A stretch of DNA of 64,000 nt from Polynucleobacter sp. MWH-CaK5 (GTDB lineage Bacteria; Pseudomonadota; Gammaproteobacteria; Burkholderiales; Burkholderiaceae), in assembly GCF_018687615.1 (NCBI RefSeq), contig NZ_CP061299.1, positions 1,641,319 to 1,705,318 of the forward strand. Reading direction: 5' to 3'. The notes below the pieces were generated by a model. That model ran no database searches, was not told where the DNA came from, and saw only the letters and a list, made by a program, of their open reading frames with translations. This document shows positions 8,033-16,859 of this stretch, piece after piece. The position numbers and the translations under genes are program-made. Numbering within the stretch: the first letter of the stretch is position 1; each line of letters begins with the position of its first letter.

Positions 8033-8685
8033 GCTGAGAATAAAACTCTCATTGGTAACTCGTTAAATTCAGTCGGCGACTTCTTAAAGCCACTTCTTGC
8101 GTAACGATGCCAGCGACCCACCACATAGCTCATCATCATGGCTGCTCTGGCGCTCACTTCTTGACCGTCTGAAGACTGCGTCAAGCGGCCCTGAGTTTGC
8201 GCAATGCGCAAAGATTGTTTCAATGAAGATTCAATGCGTTCAAAAATCTGCAAGATTCTTTCTTGCAAACGCTCATCTTCAAGCCATAAAGCATCGCCCA
8301 ATAACACCCGAATCATTCCTGGGTTCTTTTCTCCAAAACCCAATAACAACATCAAAATTTCTTGAGCTTGGCGATCACCTGCTTCTTCACGCTCTGTGAT
8401 TTGATTGATCAAGCCAAAAATAGTTTGTTCAATAAAAGCAATCAGCCCCTCAAACATCTGCGCCTTGCTAGCAAAATGTCGGTACAAAGCTGCTTCAGAA
8501 ACCTCTAGCTTTGCAGCCAAAGCAGCAGTGGTCACGCGATCACCCTTTGGGCTTTCTAACATTTCTGCCAATACTTGCAAAATTTGTATTCTTCGCTCGC
8601 CCGGGCGAGGACGTTTACGAACTGGAGCCGATGCTGTGCTCTCGGCTTCGTCAGAGATGGGCATTTGATTAAATGGTGAGTTCAT
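8029..8685 (-). CDS. slmA: Nucleoid occlusion factor SlmA (TetR family)
   Basis: 218 aa. The N-terminal helix-turn-helix reads VTTAALAAKLEVSEAALYRHF followed by ASKAQMFEGLI, which is the SlmA signature. SlmA binds specific chromosomal sites and blocks FtsZ assembly over the nucleoid. A TTG at 8700 is in frame, but the ATG at 8685 overlaps the stop of the upstream HAD gene as ATGA, the junction used throughout this operon, so it was preferred. The C-terminal region is the all-helical dimerisation domain. Placement in a methionine/arginine operon has no obvious functional meaning. Confidence 0.92.
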   Translation of the reverse strand: MNSPFNQMPISDEAESTASAPVRKRPRPGERRIQILQVLAEMLESPKGDRVTTAALAAKLEVSEAALYRHFASKAQMFEGLIAFIEQTIFGLINQITEREEAGDRQAQEILMLLLGFGEKNPGMIRVLLGDALWLEDERLQERILQIFERIESSLKQSLRIAQTQGRLTQSSDGQEVSARAAMMMSYVVGRWHRYARSGFKKSPTEFNELPMRVLFSA

Positions 8686-9371
8686 TTGAGTTTTTGCCAA
8701 CTTTTAAATAAGTGATGCATTGATTGTACTTCCAGAGACACGCTTCCTCGATTTTGAGTGTAAGCCCTAACATGTCTTTTAAACCATACGGTCTTTATGC
8801 CCAATTTTGAATACTCTAGCAAATGACCCAATGTGTCATCCACCAAAATCGCTCTTTGAGGCGCGCATCGGTACTTATTCAAGAGTCTTTTGAGCATCAA
8901 GTGATCGGGTTTGGGTCGCCATTGTTGATGAAGCTCCATATCTTCGACGGCCTCTATCGCTTTGAAGCAACCCATGAGGCCCAGCTCCTTCAAAACCTTC
9001 AATGCATAGGCTTTTGGGGCATTGGTGAGTATGATTTTTTCGCCAGGCAAACGATTCAATATCTGCCGAAGGCCTTTTTCACCACGAACCATTCCTGAGA
9101 GATCTTGCAAATGCTTGCCGCTGACCTCGTTAAAGAGGTGGGTTTCACGCAAAAAATGGTGTGGATCAACCGCATGATGTTTGACCAAGCCCAACAATGT
9201 TGCGCCATACATGCGCCAGTAATGGTCTCTTAATTGACTGGCAGATTGGGTGTCTAAATTTAAATGACGAGCCACATAGCTCGTCATTGCATGATTGATA
9301 GAAGGAAAAATTGCACTTGATGCATCGTGCAAGGTGTTATCTAAATCAAATAACCATAAAGGTTGGCGCAT
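8682..9371 (-). CDS. HAD-family pyrimidine 5'-nucleotidase-like phosphatase
   Basis: 229 aa. HAD motif I is LFDLDNTLHD with Asp9 and Asp11, motif II ILTNAP near residue 115, a conserved Lys before motif III, and ILVDDT as motif IV. The YWRMYGATLLGL segment in the helical cap resembles the yeast SDT1 / pyrimidine 5'-nucleotidase subgroup, so it probably dephosphorylates nucleoside monophosphates or related small phosphates in the cytosol. It lies 16 nt behind argB and its stop overlaps the slmA start. Substrate is not fixed by the sequence. Confidence 0.9.
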   Translation of the reverse strand: MRQPLWLFDLDNTLHDASSAIFPSINHAMTSYVARHLNLDTQSASQLRDHYWRMYGATLLGLVKHHAVDPHHFLRETHLFNEVSGKHLQDLSGMVRGEKGLRQILNRLPGEKIILTNAPKAYALKVLKELGLMGCFKAIEAVEDMELHQQWRPKPDHLMLKRLLNKYRCAPQRAILVDDTLGHLLEYSKLGIKTVWFKRHVRAYTQNRGSVSLEVQSMHHLFKSWQKLK

Positions 9372-9387
9372 GCCAATCTCAATTAGC

Positions 9388-10290
9388 TCAATGAGATCGG
9401 ATCATCGTACCAAAAGCTTGCTCGGTCAGAATTTCCAAAAGCAAGGAATGTTCGATTCGGCCATCAATGATGTGAACTGAATTAACACCACTCTTAGCAG
9501 CGTCTAATGCTGAAGAGATCTTTGGCAACATGCCGCCAGAAATTGTGCCGTCCGCAAACAAGCCATCAATTTCTCTGGCAGTTAAATCAGTCAACAGATT
9601 GCCGCTCTTGTCCATCACACCAGGGATGTTGGTCATCATGACCAATTTCTCGGCCTTCAGAATCTCAGCCATCTTACCCGCCACCAAGTCAGCATTGATG
9701 TTGTACGCCTGGCCATCTTCACCGAAACCAATCGGTGAGATCACTGGAATGAAAGCGTCATCTTGCAAGGCTTTTACAACCGCAGGGTTGATCGAATCAA
9801 TTTCACCAACAAAGCCGATGTCTAGCATCTCACCTGGCTTTTCTTTATTTGGGATCATCATTTTGCGCGCATGAATCAAACCGCCATCTTTACCCGTCAA
9901 GCCAACTGCCTGGCCGCCAAAATGATTGATCAGCATCACGATGTCTTGTTGCACTTCGCCGCCAAGAACCCACTCCACAACTTCCATGGTTTCTTCATCG
10001 GTCACGCGCATGCCCTGAATAAAAGTTCCAGCCTTGCCAACTTTTTTCAAAGCATCGTCAATTTGTGGACCACCGCCGTGCACCACCACAGGATTCATGC
10101 CCACCAATTTCAACAAAATCACGTCACGAGCAAAACCTTCTTTTAGACGATCTTCAGTCATGGCGTTTCCGCCGTATTTGATAACAATGGTTTTGCCATG
10201 GTACTTCTTAATGTACGGCAAAGCCTGTGCCAAAACCTCGGCTTTGACTGCAGGGGAAACGTCTTTAAGTTCAGCTAGTGGTGTGCTCAT
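9388..10290 (-). CDS. argB: Acetylglutamate kinase
   Basis: 300 aa, normal length. It phosphorylates N-acetylglutamate, the second step of arginine synthesis. Amino-acid kinase motifs are TIVIKYGGNAM at 34-44, VVVHGGGPQID near residue 68, and the C-terminal GGMLPKI and VHIIDGR. It is the first gene of the leftward operon leading to slmA and metXW. No ribosome-binding sequence precedes the ATG; instead a -10-like TACAAT ends 6 nt before it, so the mRNA could be leaderless. Confidence 0.97.
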   Translation of the reverse strand: MSTPLAELKDVSPAVKAEVLAQALPYIKKYHGKTIVIKYGGNAMTEDRLKEGFARDVILLKLVGMNPVVVHGGGPQIDDALKKVGKAGTFIQGMRVTDEETMEVVEWVLGGEVQQDIVMLINHFGGQAVGLTGKDGGLIHARKMMIPNKEKPGEMLDIGFVGEIDSINPAVVKALQDDAFIPVISPIGFGEDGQAYNINADLVAGKMAEILKAEKLVMMTNIPGVMDKSGNLLTDLTAREIDGLFADGTISGGMLPKISSALDAAKSGVNSVHIIDGRIEHSLLLEILTEQAFGTMIRSH

Positions 10291-10296
10291 GCGCGG

Positions 10297-10325
10297 ATTG
10301 TAAGATCAGTTGCCATGCTTGGCTA
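10297..10325 (-). promoter_or_regulatory. Putative argB promoter, leaderless configuration
   Basis: On the leftward strand TAGCCA (10325-10320) and TACAAT (10302-10297) are 17 bp apart. Six bases separate the -10 from the argB ATG, so the expected first transcribed base is the A of the start codon. Confidence 0.45.
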
Positions 10326-10345
10326 GAATTTTTATTCAATTATGC

Positions 10346-10371
10346 AAAAAGGCGGCCTAAAGCCGCCTTTT
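10346..10371. terminator. Bidirectional intrinsic terminator
   Basis: AAAAGGCGGC and GCCGCCTTTT form a GC-rich stem around a CTAAA loop with A/T runs on both sides. It ends the leftward TonB-receptor transcript and shields the argB promoter from it. Confidence 0.85.
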
Positions 10372-10418
10372 ATAAGGAAAACTTTCATGAAGCTTTCCTA
10401 AGTAGCCATCAGGATTGC

Positions 10419-12518
10419 TTAGAAGTTGCCTCTTAAGCCGACCCTGATAGCGCGAGCGCCTGCAGGAGCCATATCACGCAAAACAGATGAGGCATTGCGA
10501 GCTTCTACATCGGTAAGGTTGTCCACTCTCATGAAAAGATATGCAGACTTCATGCCAGAAATAGCTGTTTTGTAAGAGGCCCCCAAACCAAACATCGTGT
10601 AACTTGGCGTAGCACCTAAATCATCGGCATAACGATTCTGACGAGCCGCATACTGCACATCCACTTGGCTTGAATACTTACCTTCCGAGTAAACCAAGGC
10701 AGAGCTCAAACGAAATGGTGAGATGCGAGGCAGCGCGCCGCCGGTTGAGCGATTTTCACCGCGCACATAGTCCGCCTTCCAATCCATGTTCAGCTGACTA
10801 GCTTTGCCAAACAAGCCAGAAGCCAAAGGCAAACGCCCATCCGCCTCTAAACCATATAAGCGGGCTTTGATGCCGGTGAAGTTGTATTTGGGGACGCAAT
10901 GACCGAAATTTGTATTGCAAGTATTTAAGTCACTATTCCCATCTCCACCATCATCCTCATCTACATAACCATCTTGCACTAACCCAATGAAATTACTGAA
11001 CTCTGTGACATAAGCTCCAAAATTGGCGCGCGTTGTTGGGGTCTTGAATTTCATCCCCAACTCAAGCGTTGTGCCTTTTTCTTTTTTGTTATTCACATTA
11101 CCGGCTTCATATGTTTCTGTGGCGTGATGCATGCCGTTGGCATAAAGCTCATAGAATGTTGGGGCACGTTCGGTGTATGACAAACCGCTGGTAGCCGTCC
11201 AACCAGAACCCATGTCTTGGCGATATCCGACTGAAGCACTGAATGGTTTGAATTTTTTACTATCAGCAGTGAATAGCTCGCCTTCACCATTATCTCCACC
11301 ACCAAAACTATCCACCTTCACAGATTCAAGCCTTAAACCTGCGTTAACAGCTTTACCTTCGGCAAAAGAAAGTTCTTCAAACACAAACAGAGCCATGCTA
11401 TTGGTCTGTGTGTTGGGAACAAAAGTTGCCTCTTCGCTACTGGCAGAAAATTTAAAATCGGAGCCCTGAACACCCCATGCACCCTTCAAAGAACCCAAAG
11501 AAGTTTGGATAGGTAAATGAGTTCCTTCAATGCGGCTATCCCAACCTTTATTTTTAAAGGTTGACTCAACTGCACCACCCGCTGATTCTTCGTGCTTGTA
11601 ATCGGTTGTGCTGAATGAGCCTCTGATAGATTCAAAAGGACCGGCTTTGCCTGATAAATTTCTTTGCTCACCAGCAAGCGTTAATTTGTCTTGCTTTAAT
11701 TTGATTCTGGTTGGTCTGGCAATATTGCCCTCTTCATACAAACCAGTGCCGTATTCATTGCGATAAGTGTCAACTGAAAATCCCAGATACCCATGATCAT
11801 TGGTCAAAGAAAATCCAGCCGCTCCACCCTGTTGATCAGCATCACTGTTTAATAAAGTGCCTGAATTTAAAAAATCTCCACGGCCCGCTTGCTTAGGCAC
11901 CTTAAGGTTGTCTGTTTTTCTGCTAGAACCATCGACATGGATTGCAAAAGCACCATCGCCTGCAGTTACTAAACCAGCTGCCGCTTTTTCTGATTCGGCA
12001 CCACCAGCTCTTACCTCAGCACGGCCATGAACGCCTTTCACAGGAGCCTTTGGTATGCGGTTATCAATCACGTTAACCGCGCCTCCAATGGCACTGCCAC
12101 CATACTGAAGAGCTGCTGGCCCGCGGACCACTTCAATTTGTTCAACCAACAAAGGCTCTATTGCAACTGCATGATCGTAAGACAAAGTTGAAGCATCCAA
12201 ACTTGCTCCACCATTACTCATCACACGAACACGATCGCCATCCAAACCTCGAATGGTTGGCCGACTAGAGTTTGGCCCAAAGTCTGTTGAGCCAACGCCT
12301 GGCAAACCATTCAGGGTCTGACCCAAAGTACTTGATTGTTTTTGTGCCAATTGGTCGCCACGCAAAACGCTGACCGGGGTGATTAAATCATTGATATCTG
12401 CACCAAGAGGATTGGCACTGACAACCACAGGCTCTAATGTTTGTTGCGCATGAGCGAATTGAATTGATAAAGCAGCAATAGCTGCAGCACTGAAAGCAGT
12501 GCGCATAAAGACTTGCAT
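10419..12518 (-). CDS. TonB-dependent outer-membrane receptor (possibly zinc)
   Basis: 699 aa. A signal peptide ends at AHA/QQ (about residue 24). A plug domain follows (LGQTLNGLPGVGS, then PTIRGLDGDRVRVMSNG), with VVRGPAALQYGGSAIGG before the barrel and a C-terminal aromatic residue (GLRGNF), as expected of a 22-strand barrel that imports a metal or chelate using TonB energy. An extracellular loop carries an acidic run DEDDGGDGN and a Cys pair (CNTNFGHC). Overall style is close to ZnuD-type receptors. It lies downstream of a His-rich small protein, dksA and a COG0523 GTPase, which supports zinc. Ligand remains inferred. Confidence 0.9.
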   Translation of the reverse strand: MQVFMRTAFSAAAIAALSIQFAHAQQTLEPVVVSANPLGADINDLITPVSVLRGDQLAQKQSSTLGQTLNGLPGVGSTDFGPNSSRPTIRGLDGDRVRVMSNGGASLDASTLSYDHAVAIEPLLVEQIEVVRGPAALQYGGSAIGGAVNVIDNRIPKAPVKGVHGRAEVRAGGAESEKAAAGLVTAGDGAFAIHVDGSSRKTDNLKVPKQAGRGDFLNSGTLLNSDADQQGGAAGFSLTNDHGYLGFSVDTYRNEYGTGLYEEGNIARPTRIKLKQDKLTLAGEQRNLSGKAGPFESIRGSFSTTDYKHEESAGGAVESTFKNKGWDSRIEGTHLPIQTSLGSLKGAWGVQGSDFKFSASSEEATFVPNTQTNSMALFVFEELSFAEGKAVNAGLRLESVKVDSFGGGDNGEGELFTADSKKFKPFSASVGYRQDMGSGWTATSGLSYTERAPTFYELYANGMHHATETYEAGNVNNKKEKGTTLELGMKFKTPTTRANFGAYVTEFSNFIGLVQDGYVDEDDGGDGNSDLNTCNTNFGHCVPKYNFTGIKARLYGLEADGRLPLASGLFGKASQLNMDWKADYVRGENRSTGGALPRISPFRLSSALVYSEGKYSSQVDVQYAARQNRYADDLGATPSYTMFGLGASYKTAISGMKSAYLFMRVDNLTDVEARNASSVLRDMAPAGARAIRVGLRGNF

Positions 12519-12576
12519 GTGTTTCTCCTAAACATGAATAAAGATCACGCAGTTGGCGTGAAGAACATTTCAATGT

Positions 12577-12975
12577 TTAAGAATTAGGCGGACCCCTGAC
12601 ATCAAAAGGTCGATAGGCTTCGATTGAAGCCTGATAGGTTAGGTAGCTATTGATAGCCGCATTGGTTTTATCAATGACCGGCAAACTCAACAGAGGTGCC
12701 GGCATTGCCATGCTCAATGTTTGTGAATCATAGGCAGCACAATGATGCTTACCGTCTGAATCATGCCCATGATGATGCTTAGCATGTTGATCATCACAAG
12801 CATCTTGATGTTTTGCAACATCCGCTAAATCGGCGCTCTTTTTGGCATCGGACGCCACATGTTCAGTCGCAGCTAAACCATGAGCAATACCATGGCTAAA
12901 ACCCTGCCACTGGGCTACAAATAAGCCCATGACAAGGAAAATCAAAAAGGAAATTGTGCGAGCTTTAAACACCAA
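12577..12975 (-). CDS. Small His-rich membrane or periplasmic protein, unknown
   Basis: 132 aa. One N-terminal hydrophobic helix (residues 7-25) could be a signal or anchor. The middle has a metal-ligand-rich stretch with CDDQHAKHHHGHDSDGKHHC, so Cys and His are concentrated at residues 59-79. The C-terminus ends in FDVRGPPNS, a pattern seen in small proteins encoded next to copper or zinc TonB receptors. No enzyme motif is present. It starts 8 nt after the dksA stop and precedes the TonB receptor gene, so a role in periplasmic metal delivery or sensing is a reasonable inference. Confidence 0.75.
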   Translation of the reverse strand: MVFKARTISFLIFLVMGLFVAQWQGFSHGIAHGLAATEHVASDAKKSADLADVAKHQDACDDQHAKHHHGHDSDGKHHCAAYDSQTLSMAMPAPLLSLPVIDKTNAAINSYLTYQASIEAYRPFDVRGPPNS

Positions 12976-12983
12976 GATTGTGC

Positions 12984-13400
12984 TTAATTACCAAACAATT
13001 TTTGGCGTAGTTCGCGGCGCTCTTGCGCTTCTAAAGATAAATTCGCTGTTGGACGCGCCAACAAACGTGGAATGCCAATTGGCTCACCAGTTTCTTCACA
13101 CCAACCATAATCACCAGACTCGATGCTCAATAAAGACTGTTCTACTTTTTTGAGAAGCTTGCGCTCGCGATCACGTGTGCGCAATTCCAAAGCATGCTCT
13201 TCTTCAATCGTGGCACGATCTGCTGGATCAGGAACCAAAACGTTTTCGCGTAGATGCTCAGTGGTTTCGTTTGCGTGCAGCAAAAGGTCTGCCTTCAAAG
13301 CCAATAACTTTGCTTTGAAAAATTCTAGTTGAGCAGCATTCATATAATCCTTCTCAGGCATTTTTACGATATCTGCTTCAGTTAATGCTTTCTTGCTCAT
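12984..13400 (-). CDS. dksA: RNA polymerase-binding factor DksA, one-cysteine type
   Basis: 138 aa. DksA binds the RNA-polymerase secondary channel and, with ppGpp, adjusts rRNA and biosynthetic promoters. The coiled-coil tip has the DPADRAT motif (Asp58, Asp61). The C-terminal domain keeps the fold signature CEETGEPIGI...RLLARPTANLSLEAQ, but only Cys101 of the four zinc-finger cysteines remains, so it should not bind structural zinc in the E. coli way. This form is usual in Betaproteobacteria. The ribosome-binding AAGGAC lies in a small GTCC/GGAC hairpin just before the ATG. 150 nt separate it from the upstream GTPase gene. Confidence 0.95.
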   Translation of the reverse strand: MSKKALTEADIVKMPEKDYMNAAQLEFFKAKLLALKADLLLHANETTEHLRENVLVPDPADRATIEEEHALELRTRDRERKLLKKVEQSLLSIESGDYGWCEETGEPIGIPRLLARPTANLSLEAQERRELRQKLFGN

Positions 13401-13550
13401 CTCTTGTCCTTTCGGGACTTTGTTCTTACTTCGCTAAATTTAAAACTCTTGCTGTCTCTTTACAAGCTCTTTAGAAGCTATTTTTGCTCCGCAATATCCC
13501 TTAATTTTTATAAGAGCTCAGGGCGCGGATTCTACTCTAATCTATAAAGA

Positions 13551-14630
13551 TTACACCAAACATGTTTCAAGGCCACCCAATAAAACATCTTTAGGTAGGT
13601 CAATTCCAATGAAAACCATCCTGGTTTCTTTTTTATCTTTACCCCAAGGCGCGCCCATATCGGAGCCCATCATTTCATGAACGCCCTGGATGATGACTTT
13701 ACGTGCACCACCCTTGATATACAAAACACCTTTATATCTCAACATCTTAGCGCCAAATACCGACAAAATTCCACCCAAAAAGTCCTCAAGCTTCTGAGAA
13801 TCAAATGGTCGATCGCTTCTAAAAACAAAGGATTGGATTTTGTCTGTGTGGGTCTTTTTCATGAATTGCACAGGTTGAGCGTGCTGGTGACCATGCTGAT
13901 GGTCATGCCCGTGGTTGCAGTCTGGGCCATGCTCGTGATGATCGTGACCACAATTTGCATGATCATGGTCTTCTTGCTCCAAGAAATGCGGGTCAATATC
14001 CAACTTGTCGTTCAAATTGAAGCCGCGCAAATCCAAGACCTGATCCAAAGACACGGTGCCTTGAGTAATACCTGTGATTGGTGCACGAGGATTCATGTGC
14101 ATCAATCGATGCTTTAACTGATCAACCGCTTTTGCATCCACCAAATCTGTTTTGGTGATAAAAATTCTGTCAGCAAAACCAACTTGCTGTTGCGCTTCTT
14201 CATGTTGGTCCAATTGTTGATTGCCGTGCTTGGCATCAACCAAAGTCACAACGGCATCCAAAATATAGTGACTGGCAATCTCATCATCCATGAAGAATGT
14301 TTGCGCTACTGGACCAGGATTGGCAACACCCGTGGTTTCAATCACCACGCGATCAAAAGAAATCTTCTTGTCTTTGCGAGACTCGAATAAATCATTCAGC
14401 GCTTTGACCAAGTCACCGCGGATGGTGCAGCAAACACAGCCATTGCTCATCTGAACAATTTGCTCATCACTGTCCTGAATCAAAATGTCATTATCGATAT
14501 TCTCTTCACCGAATTCGTTTTCAATCACGGCAATCTTTTTGCCATGGTTTTCATGAAGAATATGTTTGAGCAAAGTGGTCTTGCCACTACCTAAAAAACC
14601 GGAAAGAATTGTTACTGGTATCAAAGCCAT
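13551..14630 (-). CDS. CobW/COG0523 family GTPase, zinc metallochaperone-like
   Basis: 359 aa. Walker A GFLGSGKTTLL at 11-21, the metal-binding CxCC motif GCVCC (Cys65, 67, 68), an ETTG segment near 98-101 and the base-recognition TKTD at about 159-162 define a G3E GTPase of the COG0523 group. A strongly His-rich linker at 221-250 (14 or more His plus two Cys) precedes the C-terminal CobW domain. Such proteins deliver zinc to client enzymes (ZNG1/YeiR/YjiA type). It lies upstream of dksA, the His-rich small protein and the TonB receptor. The exact client is unknown. Confidence 0.93.
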   Translation of the reverse strand: MALIPVTILSGFLGSGKTTLLKHILHENHGKKIAVIENEFGEENIDNDILIQDSDEQIVQMSNGCVCCTIRGDLVKALNDLFESRKDKKISFDRVVIETTGVANPGPVAQTFFMDDEIASHYILDAVVTLVDAKHGNQQLDQHEEAQQQVGFADRIFITKTDLVDAKAVDQLKHRLMHMNPRAPITGITQGTVSLDQVLDLRGFNLNDKLDIDPHFLEQEDHDHANCGHDHHEHGPDCNHGHDHQHGHQHAQPVQFMKKTHTDKIQSFVFRSDRPFDSQKLEDFLGGILSVFGAKMLRYKGVLYIKGGARKVIIQGVHEMMGSDMGAPWGKDKKETRMVFIGIDLPKDVLLGGLETCLV

Positions 14631-14681
14631 GATTGCATCCTTGTGTGATCTATTAATTATGAGCCTATCGAGTGCAGATGG

Positions 14682-15887
14682 CTATAGCCTCTGAAGCAAC
14701 AAGCCCTTTAAGTAATCCCCCTCGGGGAAACTTGTTAAAAGTGGGTGATCGGCGCCAGAAGATAAACGCTGCATCAATCTAAAGTCCATCGAGGTGCTGC
14801 CTGAATGTGCCATCGCCTCAGCGCTGGCCATAGCAATGGTTCTTTCGAACAATGCTGAATCAACCGCGCCAGAGCAAGAAAACGTGAACAGCAAGCCACC
14901 TGGTTTTAAGAGTTGCATGCCAGCACGATTAATCTCTTTGTAAGCACGCAAAGCCTTATCCAAATGATGTGACGATGGGGCAAATTTAGGCGGGTCTAAA
15001 ACAACGATGTCGAATTGCTTTTCTTCTTTTCTTAACTGCGTCAAAACTGCGAACGCATCTGAATCAATCCATGTGGCTCGTGACTCATCAAATCCATTCA
15101 ACAGCATCTGTCTTTGCGCCATCGCCAAAGCTTCACCTGAAGAATCAACGGAAGTGACATGCTTTGCACCACCTTTTAAGGCTGCCAAAGAAAAGCCGCC
15201 GGTGTAGCAAAACATATTTAAGACTTCTTTATCCTTTGATAGCTCACTTAAAAGATGTCGGCTATCTCTTTGGTCAATATAAAAACCTGTTTTGTGGCCA
15301 TGCACCACATCCACGCTGTAAAGAACACCGCATTCATTCACATTGACAGGAGCCTCTGGCATCTCACCAAACAAAGCGCCAATGTGTGGCTCAAGACCTT
15401 CACGGGCGCGAACTGCGGCATCTGATCTCTCAACAATGGTCTTACACCCTGTTTGCTGAACCAATACCTGCACGATCGCTTCTTTCCAATGCTCCATGCC
15501 AACAAATAAAAATTGGCAAACCAAGGTATCTGCGTACTGATCAACTACCAACCCCGGCAAGCCATCGCTCTCACCAAAAATCAAACGAATCGCGTTGGTG
15601 TTTTTTACCCACTGCGCTCTGTGCGCAAGAGCTTTAGAAATACGCTCTTTAAAAAAAGCATGGTCAATTGTTTTGCCTTCATCCCAAGTCAGCACCCGCA
15701 CCCTGATTTGCGATGTTGGACTGTAAAGGCCTTTCACAATGAACTTGCCTTCATCAGATAAAACTTGAACGGTTGCGCCAGGATAAATCTTACCGTCGAC
15801 GCGCTCGATCGCATTCGAATACACCCAAGAATGTCGTCTTAGGAGTGGGCGTTCTTTACCGGCTTTTAATGTGATGCTCGCTTGCAT
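14682..15887 (-). CDS. rlmI: 23S rRNA cytosine methyltransferase, RlmI-like
   Basis: 401 aa. An N-terminal PUA-type domain (LKAGKERPLLRRHSWVYSNAI) is followed by a class I methyltransferase with the SAM motif VLNMFCYTGGFSLAAL near residue 218 and VLDPPKFAP near residue 296. These are features of the RlmI group, which methylates a cytosine of 23S rRNA. Its start codon overlaps the xerC stop by one base (TAATG), which suggests coupling. The gene ends 52 nt before the start of the divergently unrelated COG0523 gene on the same strand. Specific target base is by analogy. Confidence 0.88.
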   Translation of the reverse strand: MQASITLKAGKERPLLRRHSWVYSNAIERVDGKIYPGATVQVLSDEGKFIVKGLYSPTSQIRVRVLTWDEGKTIDHAFFKERISKALAHRAQWVKNTNAIRLIFGESDGLPGLVVDQYADTLVCQFLFVGMEHWKEAIVQVLVQQTGCKTIVERSDAAVRAREGLEPHIGALFGEMPEAPVNVNECGVLYSVDVVHGHKTGFYIDQRDSRHLLSELSKDKEVLNMFCYTGGFSLAALKGGAKHVTSVDSSGEALAMAQRQMLLNGFDESRATWIDSDAFAVLTQLRKEEKQFDIVVLDPPKFAPSSHHLDKALRAYKEINRAGMQLLKPGGLLFTFSCSGAVDSALFERTIAMASAEAMAHSGSTSMDFRLMQRLSSGADHPLLTSFPEGDYLKGLLLQRL

Positions 15888-16846
15888 TATTCACTCTTCT
15901 TATTTTTAGCTCTTGGATGCGCCAAGTCATAGGCCTGAGCCAAATGCTGAAAATCCAAGGCGGTATAAATCTGCGTACTAGTGATGCTGGCATGACCCAA
16001 CATTTCTTGAACTGCACGCAAATCACCCGATGATTGTAGAACGTGGCTGGCAAAACTATGTCTCAACATATGTGGGTGAACATGTGTAGGCAATCCTGCC
16101 TTGACTGCCAGCGCTGCCAAATGTTGCTGAACAGTTCTTGCTGAAGCTCGCTTACCTTGTTTATTGATAAAGAGAGCCTGAGCCACACCTTTATCAGTCG
16201 ACGCGTAATTGGCCCGCACCACCACCCAATCTTTCAAAGCATGAAGGGCTGCCCCACCAACAGGCACCGTTCTTCTTTTTTTACCTTTACCCAAAACCAT
16301 CACTTCACCAGCTTCAAAATCAATCCAACCAGCTGAGGCATATTCTTTGGTTTCGATTGGGGTCAGATCAACGCCGAGCAATTCAGATAAACGCAAACCA
16401 GAGGAATACAGTAATTCAACAATCGCCCGGTCTCTTGCTCTTAAAAAATCATCTGCTTGGACGCTTTCTTTATTAGCGCTTTCCACCAAATTGATCGCCT
16501 GCTCAACCGACAGAGCTTTGGGTAAAGGCTTGTTGCGTTTGGGAGCGTTGATATCACTCATAGGACTTTTATTGACCAAACCTTTTTGATTGGCCAACCA
16601 CAAATAAAAACCTCTCCAAGCCGACAACATCCTTGCAATGCTTCTTGATGCTTGACCCTGAGAGTGGAGCTTTACAACCCAGGACCGCACTTGATCTGAT
16701 GTGACATCCGCCAGCTCCAGTCTTTGCTCATCAAGTCTGGCCAACAAATAATCAAGGTCTTTTGTATAGGCAGCAATTGTGTGCTGAGATACCTGTCTGA
16801 CCACATGAAGTTCACGCAGGTATTCTTGCGCGAGCAAAGACTTCAT
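15887..16846 (-). CDS. xerC: Tyrosine recombinase XerC
   Basis: 319 aa. An N-terminal SAM-like DNA-binding domain (YLRELHVVRQVSQHTIAAYTKDL) is followed by the catalytic domain. Catalytic residues visible are Arg in SSGLRLSEL, Lys in GKGKKRR, His-x-x-Arg in HPHMLRHSF, His in LGHAS and Tyr in TQIYT. XerC resolves chromosome dimers at dif together with XerD. It lies in the conserved order gatB - DUF484 - xerC found in many Proteobacteria, which distinguishes it from the mobile recombinases in the genomic island. Confidence 0.94.
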   Translation of the reverse strand: MKSLLAQEYLRELHVVRQVSQHTIAAYTKDLDYLLARLDEQRLELADVTSDQVRSWVVKLHSQGQASRSIARMLSAWRGFYLWLANQKGLVNKSPMSDINAPKRNKPLPKALSVEQAINLVESANKESVQADDFLRARDRAIVELLYSSGLRLSELLGVDLTPIETKEYASAGWIDFEAGEVMVLGKGKKRRTVPVGGAALHALKDWVVVRANYASTDKGVAQALFINKQGKRASARTVQQHLAALAVKAGLPTHVHPHMLRHSFASHVLQSSGDLRAVQEMLGHASITSTQIYTALDFQHLAQAYDLAHPRAKNKKSE

Positions 16847-16859
16847 GATTAGATCAATC

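Noticed and set aside
12519..13550. Zur box near the TonB receptor, His-rich protein or dksA
   Set aside because: No convincing GTTATA-type palindrome was found in the short gaps or in the 150-bp dksA upstream region.
13861..13990. Short tandem repeat in the COG0523 gene
   Set aside because: It is the His/Asp codon run of the metal-binding linker, not a DNA repeat element.
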